From Adineta ricciae (lineage: Eukaryota > Rotifera > Eurotatoria > Adinetida > Adinetidae), in the NCBI GenBank assembly GCA_905250025.1, contig CAJNOJ010000323.1, forward strand, positions 1 through 64,000: a DNA stretch of 64,000 nucleotides. The letters run 5' to 3'. The position numbers were made by a program, and so were the translations under genes. Under the pieces are notes generated by a model. The model ran no database searches. It was not told where the DNA came from and saw only the letters and a list, made by a program, of their open reading frames with translations. Shown here piece after piece: positions 10,701 through 23,700 of this stretch. Every line of letters starts with the position of its first letter. The first letter of the stretch is position 1.

Positions 10701-13700
10701 AAAAATGTATTCAAAAGAGAAAAAAGGAAGAGCGCGGCTTCTTACGAATCTCCTTTTTGAGAAAATGTAATCGATTGGTCAATTAACGTATTCACAAGCA
10801 AAATCGGCGCATCTCCTGTCTTATAATCCGAAAAAACAATTCGATATCCATCGAAATCTGTTGTATGAATTTGAACATCGATCGCCGGATACTCTTCATC
10901 ATTCATACGCAATAACGTTCGATATTTATTACTGATTGGAATACACGCCAATGCTTCTTGATTGTGTACATAACGTACACACAACATGTCATCTTTTATC
11001 TGGTGTGGCCAAAATGGAATTACCTAAAAACGATTTCTGTCGAATATGTTCGAAAACAAGGAGAAATACTTGTTCAGCTTTGAGAGATTTCCATTTATCT
11101 TGTTCGCTACCATTCAACATTTCGATAATCTCAAGTTCAATCTAGAGTCAGATAGTTTCGAATCAAGCTTCTCGAAGAGAACGATCTCCTACGGATGAAT
11201 TGTTGATAACGAACATTGATGGAGCAATGGTAATGATTTTCGACATACCAAACGAACAGGTTTCAATGTTGATACAAATCTGTTTCACAAAAAAGCTAAT
11301 CGGATTACTTTCAGCATTCTGCTTACTGTATAAATTCGATCATTCGAAACTTTACAAGTGGTCATACCGGTACTTTTGATAACGTTGATGGAGAAACTTT
11401 CAGACCAATGAGAAATACTTTCATCTTCTTTGTCATCATACAAACGAATATGTGCCTTGGAAATAACGAATTTGTAATCGAAGTTTGGCTCACTAAACAC
11501 TCACTTTCTTTTTATGCGATTCGCCGTGAATCTTTCGTGGACAGACAAGATGTGCTTGATCGGTTTCATCAATAAATATTTTCTCATGCTCAATCTAAAC
11601 GATCATGTCAAAGACAAAATCTACTCGACAATCGAAATACTTTGATTTGGAATTGGAGATCAGTTGTATTTACAATCCAGTATGGACAATAGAATGAAGC
11701 ACGATATGAATGGCGACAGATTTCAACACGCAAGATCATTCTCTTCAAAGAATACAAAGCAATTCATTCGACTATGATTAAAGAGGCTCAACTGACTAGG
11801 ATTTGATTTGGTGTATCGTCATGAAATATGATCAGATGCTCATTGTGATTGCCATCACCTTCGTTCTTCAGATCGACCGATTCGGATATCCATTTGGTAT
11901 TCTTGTAGGAGGGAATCTAATCAATTGTCAAAGGTAAGTCGATCATCATGTGAGGAAAAAGGATAGTACTATGAAGACAAGGACGGATTTTTTATTTCCA
12001 ATTGGCACGTGACATAATTCACTCGGTCTCAATTCAATCTGGTTAGAATTCTAAAGGAAATGAAAACACAGAGAAAGAGTGAAAAGGATAAACGTGAGGT
12101 AACTGACATCGATTCGACATTGAATAAGTATTGGTAGAAAGTTAATTAGATGAAGAGCTAATTGAACACAGATGTTGAATGAATTACGAATAGGTTCATC
12201 AGTGTTCTCTGAATATGCTTCAATCGAGTCCTTATGTATCTACAGAACAACAAATTTTTGAGCTCATCTACGAAAGCTCATCATACCACATAATTAACTT
12301 GACTTCCATCCGGCCGTTTCAGCACTCGATCACTGCTTGATTCAATTGCCCATTCAAACGACATAAAATCATAGACTTCGTTAGAATCATCAGTATCAAT
12401 CGTAAAATATAAGCGTGGGCTCATTCGAAGATACAGAAACTGAATGGGTACATAGAATTCCTGATTGACATCGATACGAGCTATACGGTGAAATTTCTTT
12501 GTTTCAACCGTCTCTGGGTCGAGAAGAATTAAAGGCATTATTGTTAGGTTGGTTACCTTTAAGGTTCATCAATACTTATTCGTCTCTTTGGTAATAAGAA
12601 CGCTCTTACTTTGATAATCGAGCTGAGAACAATTCGTCGACGATCTTCGTGAATCTGTGAGTCGCAAAGTAACTGAATTGGCCAATTTGGCATTGACGAC
12701 GCATCGATCTCATACACTCGTCTCCATGTTTGATTGATGTCTATTTGAATTGTTTTACCTTCAATCTGAATGAGAACACTTTCTCTTTAGAAAAAAAAAG
12801 AAATTTTCGATAAAAAGTTTGCTTACTTCAACAGAAAATTCCTGTTTTCGCTTATCGATTTGCTCGGAAATAGCTGGAAGATGAGTTGCACTCAGACGAT
12901 CAGCAGATACAGTTAATTTAATCGATTCTTTGTCACGCAGATAAACATCTTCATTCGAATGATTATTTTCAATGAATTGGATACCAATAAATTTCCCAAT
13001 ACTAATGCGATAACCGGTTTGATTGTGTATTGACAAGATCGATCGATCATCATGTTCTATCGCTGCATATTCGTTCTTATATATATCACCTAACATTGTG
13101 AATAGATGTTGAGCAAGGATAATACTTGTCTTCGTCAGAGTGACATTCAATAAATGATCCGCTCGAATGAATACAATATTCTGTATGTCAAAATGTGTCA
13201 GACGTTCACTTTCAGCTTTGCAGGTTAACGATTTGTCCTCATTAAGCAATGTCTCGAGTTCGATTTCATCAATTTCGTTATCCTTTAAAGAAATGAAAAA
13301 CAAAGTAATTAGATCCTTTTCAAATGTAATCTACATGTTTGGTATGGCATTTGATTGACCAGGGCGACACGATTTGACCGCGTGGATCAACAATTGGTTC
13401 AATCAATGGTTCCCAAGCAAGTAGATGATCGTTGAATAAAGCTAATTCAATTTGAATCGACGAAGAAACAGATAGCTATACGAATGTTGATTATACAAAT
13501 CTTAATTCATAAATATACAATACATTACATTGGATGACCAATCTTGAAATTGTGCGTATATTTTTGACAGACATAGAGCGATGACAGGGCGTGTGGTTGA
13601 TCCAGTGCCGAGTTGAAACTTAACTTCTACGATGTTGAGATCGGCAGTAAACTGAACATATCAATATAAACCAAGTGAGTAAAAAAGAAATAGAATATAC

Positions 13701-16700
13701 CTGTTGATGGATGAGCTTGGTCGATGGTTTTTTATTTTGTTGCCGAACACGTTGTTTCTTTCGTAGCGGTGATCCTGTCGCTATTTCTAATATATCTGTC
13801 TGTTCCAATCTGTTTTCTTTTTCTTGAGAATCTTGAAATTCAATAGATAGTATGTAAGATCAAAATAAATACAGAAACACGACAGTAACCTTGGATGAAC
13901 CAAAAATTCGAATCTTTGAATGGTTTGGGATCGAATAACGTTTTTGAATCGAATTTCTCCTTCTCCTGTTTCATAGTTGCCTATTGAAGAAGTCGATATG
14001 AATATGTAGTGGAATAAACATGTCGATTCATACTTGTTGTTTGTTCAACGATTTCACAGTCGAAATGATGACATGAATTAACATCGGATTGACATCAACG
14101 GAGATATCTCCGATATGAACATCGATAATTTGTTCAGCGGCTGTTATTGCAACAGATAGAGAAATCTCACATGGTTTCAATATCTTGGATGTGGTTGGAA
14201 ACGAGATAAATAAAGAGAAAATTTCGGGAAAATGTTCTTACATGATATTTGATGGCTCCGGACTGTCTTAATTGGTCAAAATTAGACGCATAAACCAGCA
14301 AATCTTTTGTTGAACCAGCGATTTTCTGAGTTCCACTCAGACTAGTCATTTTGAACACGACAGGTAACTTCAATTTACAGCAGGTTATCAACACTCTCAA
14401 AACACTAAACTTACTTCGGCAACAAGGCAATTTGAATGACTGTTCTTTTCATCTTCAATTAAAATCAATTGACACGGTTGCATAGTAAAAGAGATGTTCA
14501 GTTCAATAGAAGATTCTTTATCTGAAACATCAACATAAAAATCTAGTTTTTATACTTATCTCTCGCAAAAAAAGAGTACGTACGTTTGTTATTGGAAACT
14601 GTTTGAAAATCGGCATTCGTAGATAGATTCTGTTCTATCGGATTAGAGCTTGATGTATGTTTAGCAGGAGGTGGTATATTCTCTAATTTCGATTGATGAG
14701 CAGTTGTTTCAAGAGGATACGGTGCTTCTTCTGCTGCTAATTGATTTATGGTGAAGTAGTCTTTCAAAACAAGTAAGTATGTAACGCTAATGCCAATGTA
14801 TATGCTTTGAATTTCTCCATTTATTGAAAATATTCTTCGCAGAGACGTCGACCGACTGTCGATAATTGATTGTTCGGACGATGCACTCAGACTTAAAATG
14901 GGAGCATTTTGTTCTAGATCAAACTTTCGATCTATTAAACGTGAAATGGAGTTTTGAGAATTAGGTTGACACAAACCATCGGCAAACAGAGTTTGTAAAT
15001 GTACTTCTCCTCGATAAGTTGCATTTGATGCCAACTGAAAATCTAACTGAAGGTCACTAAGATTGAAACAAAGCAATTTCGAATTAGGTGTTGACATATG
15101 ATCTTTGCAAAGCGTCAAACTAGCTCGTTTCGTTAGGACGTCGATCATAAGTAATTGATACACTTTGTTGTTATTTACATTTGATTGTTCGTTAGTTCCT
15201 TTCGTCTGTTCTTTCGCAGGTGTACCGCTAGAGATCTTTTCGGTAAAATTTCCTTTGATCATTTGTATCAGAAATAGATAATCATCTTTAGCGACTATGA
15301 AATCCAACTGATCCCACTGTATTTTTATCGACAACATCGCTTGTTCGGATTGAATATTTTTCACATTCGAGCAATAATTGATAAATATATTCAATGATGA
15401 GCATTCGGATAAATGGAATGTTTCAATAACTTGATTATTATTGTTTAATTTCACGCGATTGATTGATAAATTTTTAAAGACGAGGGCGTATGTTTCATCC
15501 TTCGGCGAGGCAGTTTTCAAAGCTATTTGTCCGAAATCAATCAGTATAGCTTCGAAGGAATATGAATGCTTGGGTACGAATAGTCTTGGTCCCAGCAATT
15601 CGATTTGAAAATGAAGTTTTGAAAATCGACTGTGCGAAGACGAAGATTGTTGTTTCGTTGAAGAAACTTTCTTTTGCTTTGAAATATTCTGATTAAAGGA
15701 TTGAATAATAGTTAAAAGAAGTTGAATATGTTTATAAAGAAGAACTATATTGAGTTTATCCAAACGACCTTTAACGTATGAGTCAATTGGAGGAGAGCGA
15801 TTTTCTGAATAATTGAATAATGAGAAATCTAGTGAGAGCAAATCATTCTGATTATCTTCTTTTGAAACAATTGCATCAAATCGACATTGATTTGATGGAT
15901 CAAGAAGAACGAAGTCATGTATAATGAAGTGACCCAACATTTTCACTCGTGTGCGACAGAAACTAGCCTGCATGGTTTTCAATGCCATATAAAATAATTG
16001 AGAAGATTCATTGCCAATCAGAATACCGAATTCTTCATTGTTGAACACTATCTTAAATGATTGTGAATTAGAACGTTGAACAGTTTTCGTATCAATTGTA
16101 ATAGCTTCTGGTTGTGTTTTGGTTGACGGCTTGAGTGCTAATTGCTTAGTAATATTATTTTTAAACATCAGAATTGACTGGATTATTTCCAATTGAATAT
16201 TTAAGATGAATCGACTCATAGTAATCGAGATTTGATTCTCGATTGAATTATAGGACGCCACTGAAAATAATGGATTATCAGCGGATGTTAATAATCCAGC
16301 GATTGTAAAAATTTTATTTTGATGTTGCTTGCTCAACAGCGAAAATTTCTTATTTTCTTCTGTTTTGAACTGTTGATGAATGATAGTTACATCTTGAAGT
16401 GATAAATCAAATTCAATATCATAAGTTTTCATTTTTCCTTCGGTAACGATTGACGTCAATGCGATTTCCATCAATGGCTCACTTACATCTGTTGAATACT
16501 GATTCAAGTATAAATTGATCTGTAAATATGTATGTGAGCTAATTTATATGTATGCATTGAACTTACGGAAGGAATCTGGAAAAAGAGTTGAATTTCAGTT
16601 AATTGCTGATGCGGTTCGAGTTGTTTCTGTTGAGTTCCCTCCTCATAAACAGTTGTTGTCGCTGATGTGATATCTTCCACGGCTCGATAAAGTTGTTTTA

Positions 16701-19700
16701 CGCTAAGTTTATATCTTTTATCATTTGAATTCAATTTCTAATCATCGAAAGAAATGAGTTTTGCCACATATGATTATAAACAGGTGGCGCACGAACTTGA
16801 ATTTTATATGGATTGTTTGATGGTCTTCGTGTTTGTGGCAGTTGAATAGATTGAAAGACTTTGACTATTTCTGATATACGCTTATCAGACAGATTAGATA
16901 TCACCCTCGAAACACCACTAGTAATATTCCAGCTAAAGAGAGAAATGATTTTCCAATAAAACAAGCGAAACTAGTACTTTACATGGGTTCATCTATACGA
17001 TCTGTGCACACTGATTTGTAGATATCACAGGTGAAAGTTACTGGTTGAATAATATGAGATGAAGAGTTATTTTCATCAAGTACCTGTTTCCAATCTTTCT
17101 CGCAATACACTAACTTGGTGTTTTCAAGCGCAAACTGCAATGGAATGAACGATGAACTATTCTGGTGCCGATTATCCTATATAATGCGAAATTTTACGAC
17201 AAAAAATACAAAAAGATATCTAATTGAGATGCATACTGTAGTATGCTGAAGTATTTCTTGGCGAAATTTTTCTCCACCTTTGAATGTTAGGTGGCCTGAA
17301 TCTAGACAAATCGATTCCACCCGACTAACGCAAGATAAAAGCAAATTCGGTACGTCGTAAAATGTAGAGAGAACTCACTTTGACTTCTCGTCACATCGCA
17401 ACAATACAACAAATAACGGCTGTATGTCAATGTCCAGATCTAATGCTTTGATTTTCTTCAGATTTTCACTGAATAGAAACTGTGTATTCTTTTGTATATC
17501 CGTGTAAATTGAATATGCAGCTTCCTTTATCCTAAAATCATCATCACGAGCAATGTATAATTTCCAGAAAACCATTCGACTTTCTTCTCACTTTTCCAAA
17601 TGATATTCTTTCTCAGGAAGAAAGAATTCCATAAGTTTTTCAGTAATTTTTGTATGATAGATTAAATCAAGAGATTTAGCACGAGCAAATAGATGATAAT
17701 CACAGTTTTGATCGACTGGATTCGTTGCAAATTGGATATGTAATAATTGATTTACTTTATCGTGCGACTGAATAAGACTAACTTGATTCGTTTCGGCTGG
17801 ATTGCCCGATATTTGAAACGTATCAACATTGACCTCAAATCTAGAGAAAAATCAATTTGAATTGTCTTAACAATATAATCTGACTCTTACGAAAAGTTAT
17901 TTGCAGCCGGACGGTGTTTATACACGAAATCAAGATTTGATAAAGTTGCGCCGATAAGTACTCGAAACTGTGCATCCTGTTCGTTAATATTTGACAGAAT
18001 ATTGACTGTAATCAGGTTTAATCGAATCGCAAGATTAATATCAACATACTATTTGAAAGAAATTTTAATATATAACAAAATTTATAAATCGAATGATATA
18101 CCTCCGGTGGATAAGCTATTGTATTGTGCTCATCGTGATATTCCATTGCTTCATAGAGTTTGTCTTTTTCTTCTTCTAACATAACAGTATCCGATGAAAA
18201 ATCTAAAAGAATGCAGAGACTTTCAATTGGAGTGTTGAAACTAGAAGAGATTAGTGTACCCAACTCCTCATAATGATGACGATGACGGTGACGATGATGG
18301 TTAAACCAATCGGATAGCTTATCCCATTGAGATCTTTCTTTTTTCATTAACTTTCTCTTCATTGCCTAAAGATTCAATCTTGTTCATAAAGTAACCAGAA
18401 GACTCTGATTTCTCTTTACTTTCATTTGAGCAATTCGTCGTACATAAATCAAACCGAACGCATTCATTTGTCGCTCTAATTCCTGAAATTCGAATATCTC
18501 GTAGAAACAATGTGAGGAAAAGAAGATTGTCATCATATACTTCAAGAGATTGTTTGTGTTCTTTAGGAAGATGATTCGTTAATTGCTGATAATAGAGATT
18601 ATAATACTCCTTCGATCGATCTAAGTGCAATTTGATGTTTTTCCACTGATAGGACGCAAGTCGAGGACGAATTTGCTCATTCAAAATCACATTATAAGCA
18701 AATTTCCATCTAAACACAACAACGAAAATGTTTTTCTTGATCACATACATTCCTCTTTCAATAACCGTCGTCGACTCGGTTTGTCATGTTGAGAACTGCC
18801 GATCGGTGTATAGTACTTGATGTATTTGGATTTCAAATCATAATAATTGTGATATTCGAGCAAATCTAGTATGCCCGAGTACTAAAGCAAAATAAGTTGT
18901 AAAGAGTTTGCAAGATTCGTCGAATGTTCTAACCTGACTTCGAGTAATATTCAAATTAATTTCTTGAAAAAGAACCTCGCTCTGCAGAACAGGTTGTTGA
19001 AAATGTTGTTTCTCGGCTTTTCTGGCGATTTCGAGCTTTGCTGACGCATGCAATGGTTGAAGAACTGAAAAATAAGCAATCCTAATCTTCTTTCCGTGAC
19101 ATTCGAACAAAGAATTAGTATTAACTGTAATTTTGCTGTAGATTGTCTGCTTTGAGATAGTTCTAAATGCAAGTCCATTCAAAGATACACTGCAAGAAAT
19201 GCGAAGTACATACGATGAGATCTTCTTTGGATAAATTACCATCGAATTGCGAGTCGGAATTCCAACTTATCGATAAATGATTCAATTCGCCGATCTAAAA
19301 GATAGTTTTTGTTGGCAATTTCTTACCGACGCGATGCAGTAAGTTACTTTGTAGAGTATCTTTGAATGTTCTTTCGTATGCACATCTCCCCATTCGGAAT
19401 TGGTTCTCTACAATAAAAATCAATCGTGCGTTTCTTTCAGAGAAAAAACATTCGTTTATACGGTCAGTTTGATCGAATGGAGTATCACAGTGAATGTGAA
19501 TGGATGTCCAGGTTTGATATATTTATCTTGATAATGAATGTAAATGTTTTCAATAGAAACTTCAAGATTTCGAAGAATGTGAAATTTCAAACGTTGAAAA
19601 AATGTCTGTCTGTGTTTATTATGCGTATTGGAGTATTCTGAAATAGAGACGAATTGATTGGAAGAATACTTTTCCAGAAAAATCTTTACCGGTTTTCTCT

Positions 19701-20222
19701 CTCTTCAAACGATACTTTTCAACCTTTTTGACTTGTTTCATTTTGGATTGATACTCATGTTCTTCTTGTTTTCGAGCGTCATAGATAATATCTAAATCGG
19801 CGAATTAGTTTTTGCAAAACAGAAGAAGAAGAATAGATTCCAACCGGTTTTAGGTTCTAGGAGAACGTAAAATCCCTGAACAGAAATTCGCGTTGGATGA
19901 ACATGCAAATGTTTCCATGGAATATGAATTGTTAATTGTTCTACAAATGCATTCGAACTACTGCAATCGAAGCGTAAATAAACATACCGAGATAGCCAGT
20001 TTTGATTCGAATCGGAAGATTGAAATCATCCTGAAACTCAACGTTAAAACAAATAGGATTTACTTCGCTGGTATTTACCAATCGATTCGTTTTCAAATGA
20101 ACATTACGTATCGTCACATTCCCATGCCATAATCCAATTTTCAGTTTTTTTGTATCTAAATCCTCAAGGTATTCTCCCAGATACTTCTCGAGAAAATGAA
20201 GAGTTAAATGCTTAAAAACCAT
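7785..20222 (-). CDS. VPS13: VPS13-family bridge-like lipid transfer protein, copy A
   Basis: The gene is spliced, with dozens of ~50-bp introns. It starts at ATG 20220-20222, directly preceded by an in-frame TAG, and ends at TAA 7785-7787 after DRIIEMMRTLQV. The chorein N-terminus is plain (FLEKYLGEYLEDLD, then GLWHGNVTIRNVHLK; 19941-20222). Its second exon reads QLTIHIPWKHL. The large repeating-beta-groove region lies at about 13-20 kb (longest exon 14543-16507), and the adaptor-binding (VAB/SHR-BD) region at about 10.0-12.6 kb. The C-terminal ATG2_C-like part (8320-9200) includes GNPFGVIRGVAHGVESFFYEPYE and KGVGKSMIGLVAKPTSGVVD. VPS13 proteins move phospholipids between organelle membranes at contact sites. 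Paralogue (A/C- or B/D-like) is not decided. I saw no frame break between the copies beyond small in-frame changes. Confidence 0.92.
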
Positions 20223-20754
20223 CTATCTGCTGTCTAAAACAAATACACTCCTTAAATCAACATTTATGACTTATTAAAACTAGAAGGACATGTAAACGAG
20301 TACGCATATGCATTCTTTTTGTTTGTTTTCGTTATATATAGCATTTGTACGAATGAAAAAATATTGGTGTTCTTTTTTTGTTTATCAGTTTACTCATGAC
20401 GCACGTCGAAAAATACAAAGGAAAGAAAGCACTTCATCCGTACACGTGTATACGCATCAATGAATAATTTTAATATTCATATACAACGGATGAGAGTGAA
20501 TCGTATATTTCTCGTAAATGTTATATATTTCAAGAAGAAGGTGAGGATGTGAATGAGTATAATATTTTTCGAGTAAAATTGTATGAGAGTTTGTGATGAG
20601 AATTCAATAGAATGACCTTCTTTAGCTCTATTTATCTTTACTCAATGGCATATTGAGTGATGTCATAGTTGATCTTTTGAATTTCTTTTCGAATTTTTCT
20701 TTATTTTCGAGAGTAAAAGAAAACTACATTTCCTCAATCGTGTAAGTGTAAACG
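20223..20754. other. Intergenic, VPS13 promoter region and SecA-like 3' flank (copy A)
   Basis: About 530 bp between two genes on the same strand, conserved with 47943-48484. It holds the VPS13 5' leader and promoter and the SecA-like 3' UTR. No other gene is seen. Confidence 0.5.
20331..20341 (-). promoter_or_regulatory. Possible TATA box for VPS13, copy A
   Basis: A TATATATA-like run lies about 110 bp upstream of the VPS13 ATG and is conserved exactly at 48051-48061 in copy B. The position is compatible with a core promoter plus a short leader. There is no direct evidence of use, and AT-rich DNA makes chance matches common. Confidence 0.3.
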
Positions 20755-23700
20755 TCAAGTGTCGCTGTTGAGAAGATGGCACATCTTAAACAAAATATTT
20801 CCTAAGATTGATGATGTTGCAGTCGCTGGAATAGTTTGTCTAAAAGTAGCGAAATGACATAGATGATTTTCATTAAAGTTACGTTTTGTAACTTACAGGT
20901 GAATATTCTTTGAGGTTGGTGCAAATAATAGTATTTCGATTTCATCATAAGCATCGGTTATGATTATTTCTTTCTTCATCAACATATAATGAAAATATTT
21001 ATCCAGACACATGTTTACAATCACAATCGGCGAGTCAGCGACTATGTCTTCTCGAATGTTGTCATTTGAATTCAATATAGACAGCATATTGTTGGCATAT
21101 TCTTCCAAGCGTTGCATTCGATCGACACCTTCATACGAACAATAGACGAAGCAAACGACTCTCTGGCCAGCATCACTAGGCATCCTTTTACATAAGCGGA
21201 TCGAATTTAATTTGAAACCGGTTCGTTCTAAAAATTTCATTTGTGGATACAAAAGAGCAAATGTTGTCGTTTCGATATCAAAATGAAGAGAATTTGATGT
21301 TAACCAGTGACTCAGGATTATCGATCGGTCAGTCTTTTGTTGGACAAGATCTTTCATATTCCTTTGGAATGCGTCATATTTTTCATATGGAAAATAGAAA
21401 TGATCCGTCGATGATAAATTTTCTCGTGCAGTTACCTTTCGACACGCATAATTATAATAAATAATCGATCTAATACCTTCCATATATCGCGGATTCGTCA
21501 GAACAAATGCTTCGCATTTGGATTCTATATTTTGAATTGAACCATTTTCGATCTGTTTTTGTACAATCGAAATCGGTTGATTTTGTAGAGCAGCAAGGAT
21601 ACCGAGAAGATTGACTAAATTGCCATTTCCAATCAATTCATGAAATTTCTCAATCATGTCATTATGGAATGAATCTCGATGATTTGTTTTGTTCTTGGGA
21701 GTTTTTCGATATTTCATTGATTTATCCTTTGCGTCACATTCATCGTCGAGCTGGTCTGCTAAAAAATAAGTTGCTCGCTTGACAATCTGTTTGATCAGTG
21801 GTTGAATAATTTCACCGTACAAATCCTTAACAATGTGTTCAACGAATAAATCGACGACTTTCTGACGAAATTTTTTCTTAAAGAGACTGTGATTCGCTTT
21901 GCTTAAGATTCGAACGATGTGCAGCACGTGCGGCTTTTGATCCTCATCGATGTGTTCGAGTTTCTTGATGAATTCTGTCAAATGGTTTGCAGAAGTTTGA
22001 ACCATTGAACGAGAACAGCTGCTAATTTGTCCACTAAAATCGCTGTCCGAGTTCTGTCGATCATACAGAGCACCCGTGCCGTAATCAGAATGAACAATTT
22101 TGTGTTTCAATAGTTCTTCATAAATTTCAGTGGCTGTGCTTTCAGAAATTAAGTACCCCGAACGATGGTGAAGAAGTTCCATGAAGGTCGGTATTTGCAG
22201 CGTGGTGCATTGCTCAAAGAATGTCGAAAATAAGTTTTGCATCTCTACATTAAATTCATAGGCTTTCCCGAACTCGCATACAGCTGAACCTAATGCTCCA
22301 ATTGCGCATAACAAGATTTCGTCGGAGACATTGTGCGCCTTACTCAATATTCCTGATAGTTTGGCAGCTGCTTTAAGCAATTTAGGCGCAATTGTGCGGA
22401 GAATATTTACAAGTACTCGTTTGTTTGCGCAAATGTTTGCTTGCTTTTTTAGAACGTCAGAAATGACATTTTCGATTTCCTTTTGATATCGATTCGTTTC
22501 ATAGTACATATCGGCAATCAGAGCTTTATTTAAGGTACTAATAAATGCGATGTTGTCTAGCTGTTTATTGACGATTTCGATCATTTTTGCTTGGATGAAA
22601 GGCTTTAGTGAATCTGAAGCTTTTGATAGAAGATTAGCTACAGGTTGTTTGGCCACTAGTTTCCCCAAAGTCATCAGTTGTTTACATCCCAGTGTCAACG
22701 AAAGTCCTGTCGCTGCAGGAGCAACGGTAGTACCAATGGCTGTGAAACTACTTTTGAAAATGTTCACAGTTTCTTTCATTGTCTGTCCAAAGAAGCGCGA
22801 ACCAAAATTCGCATTCGTTCGAGCAATGGATACCGCTTGAGTAACAGTTGAGAATCCAAGTGAAGAAAAACTCAAGAGAAGACTTATGCCTTTTTGAATG
22901 CTATATTGTTTCAAAGATAAATTCCGGGACCAAACACTTTGCAGAACAAAGAAAATATCACTTATACCCTCGCCAATCAGTGATGTACCTAAAGTTACAC
23001 CTATTCCATTTGTTAGAGCAATTAGACACGCGCCAGTAACAACTTGAGCAACACCAAGAGTTACGACGATTGCAGAAGCGATGATCGGACGTGGTTGAAG
23101 TTCTTCGACGAGAAGAAAACGACTGATACCCATTCCCGCATATTCGTGGAGTTCTTCTTCGGTCAAACGATTGCTTTGAAAATGATACTCAGTCACAGAT
23201 TTAAAACTTGCATTGATATTTTGCTCATTTCGATCAAATTTATCAAGAATTTTCAAAGCTTGTGTATGTGTCAACTGATGAAAGTGCAGAACAAAGTTTC
23301 GATCGGTATTTTTCTGAAGTAAATGACGAGCTTTCTCCGGTGATAAGTTCTCAAAATAGCAAGAGAATGACTGTTCGTCGGGAAGACGTTCCACCATTTC
23401 CACCATAGTATCAACATATAATCGAGTGGACATCATTGAGGAGTCCGATAGCTGAGCATTGCTTTCAATATTCATCGATGTTATCAATCTCATTTGTTTC
23501 GATTCCACATTTGGATCGAGTCGGTTATTCTGATACTCACGGCACGATGGTATATTTGAACTCAATGCTTCCAGCTTGGTCTTATCCATATAAGAATATT
23601 CAACTGATACGTGCCAATAGTCTGATGGTACCAGCTTGAGTAATTCTAATGCTTGATCAGTTTTGATAACGTCGTCCACCACGGTCAAACTGTGAAAAGT

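Noticed and set aside
20893-20896. Stop of the SecA-like gene directly after SKNIHL (20893; 48623 in B)
   Set aside because: CCT|GTAAGT is a strong donor and a matching acceptor 57 bp on leads to a conserved last exon in both copies.
22550-22840. Plus-strand open frames opposite the SecA-like gene, present in both copies
   Set aside because: They are antisense shadows of a conserved coding exon. Their similarity between copies follows from the sense protein.
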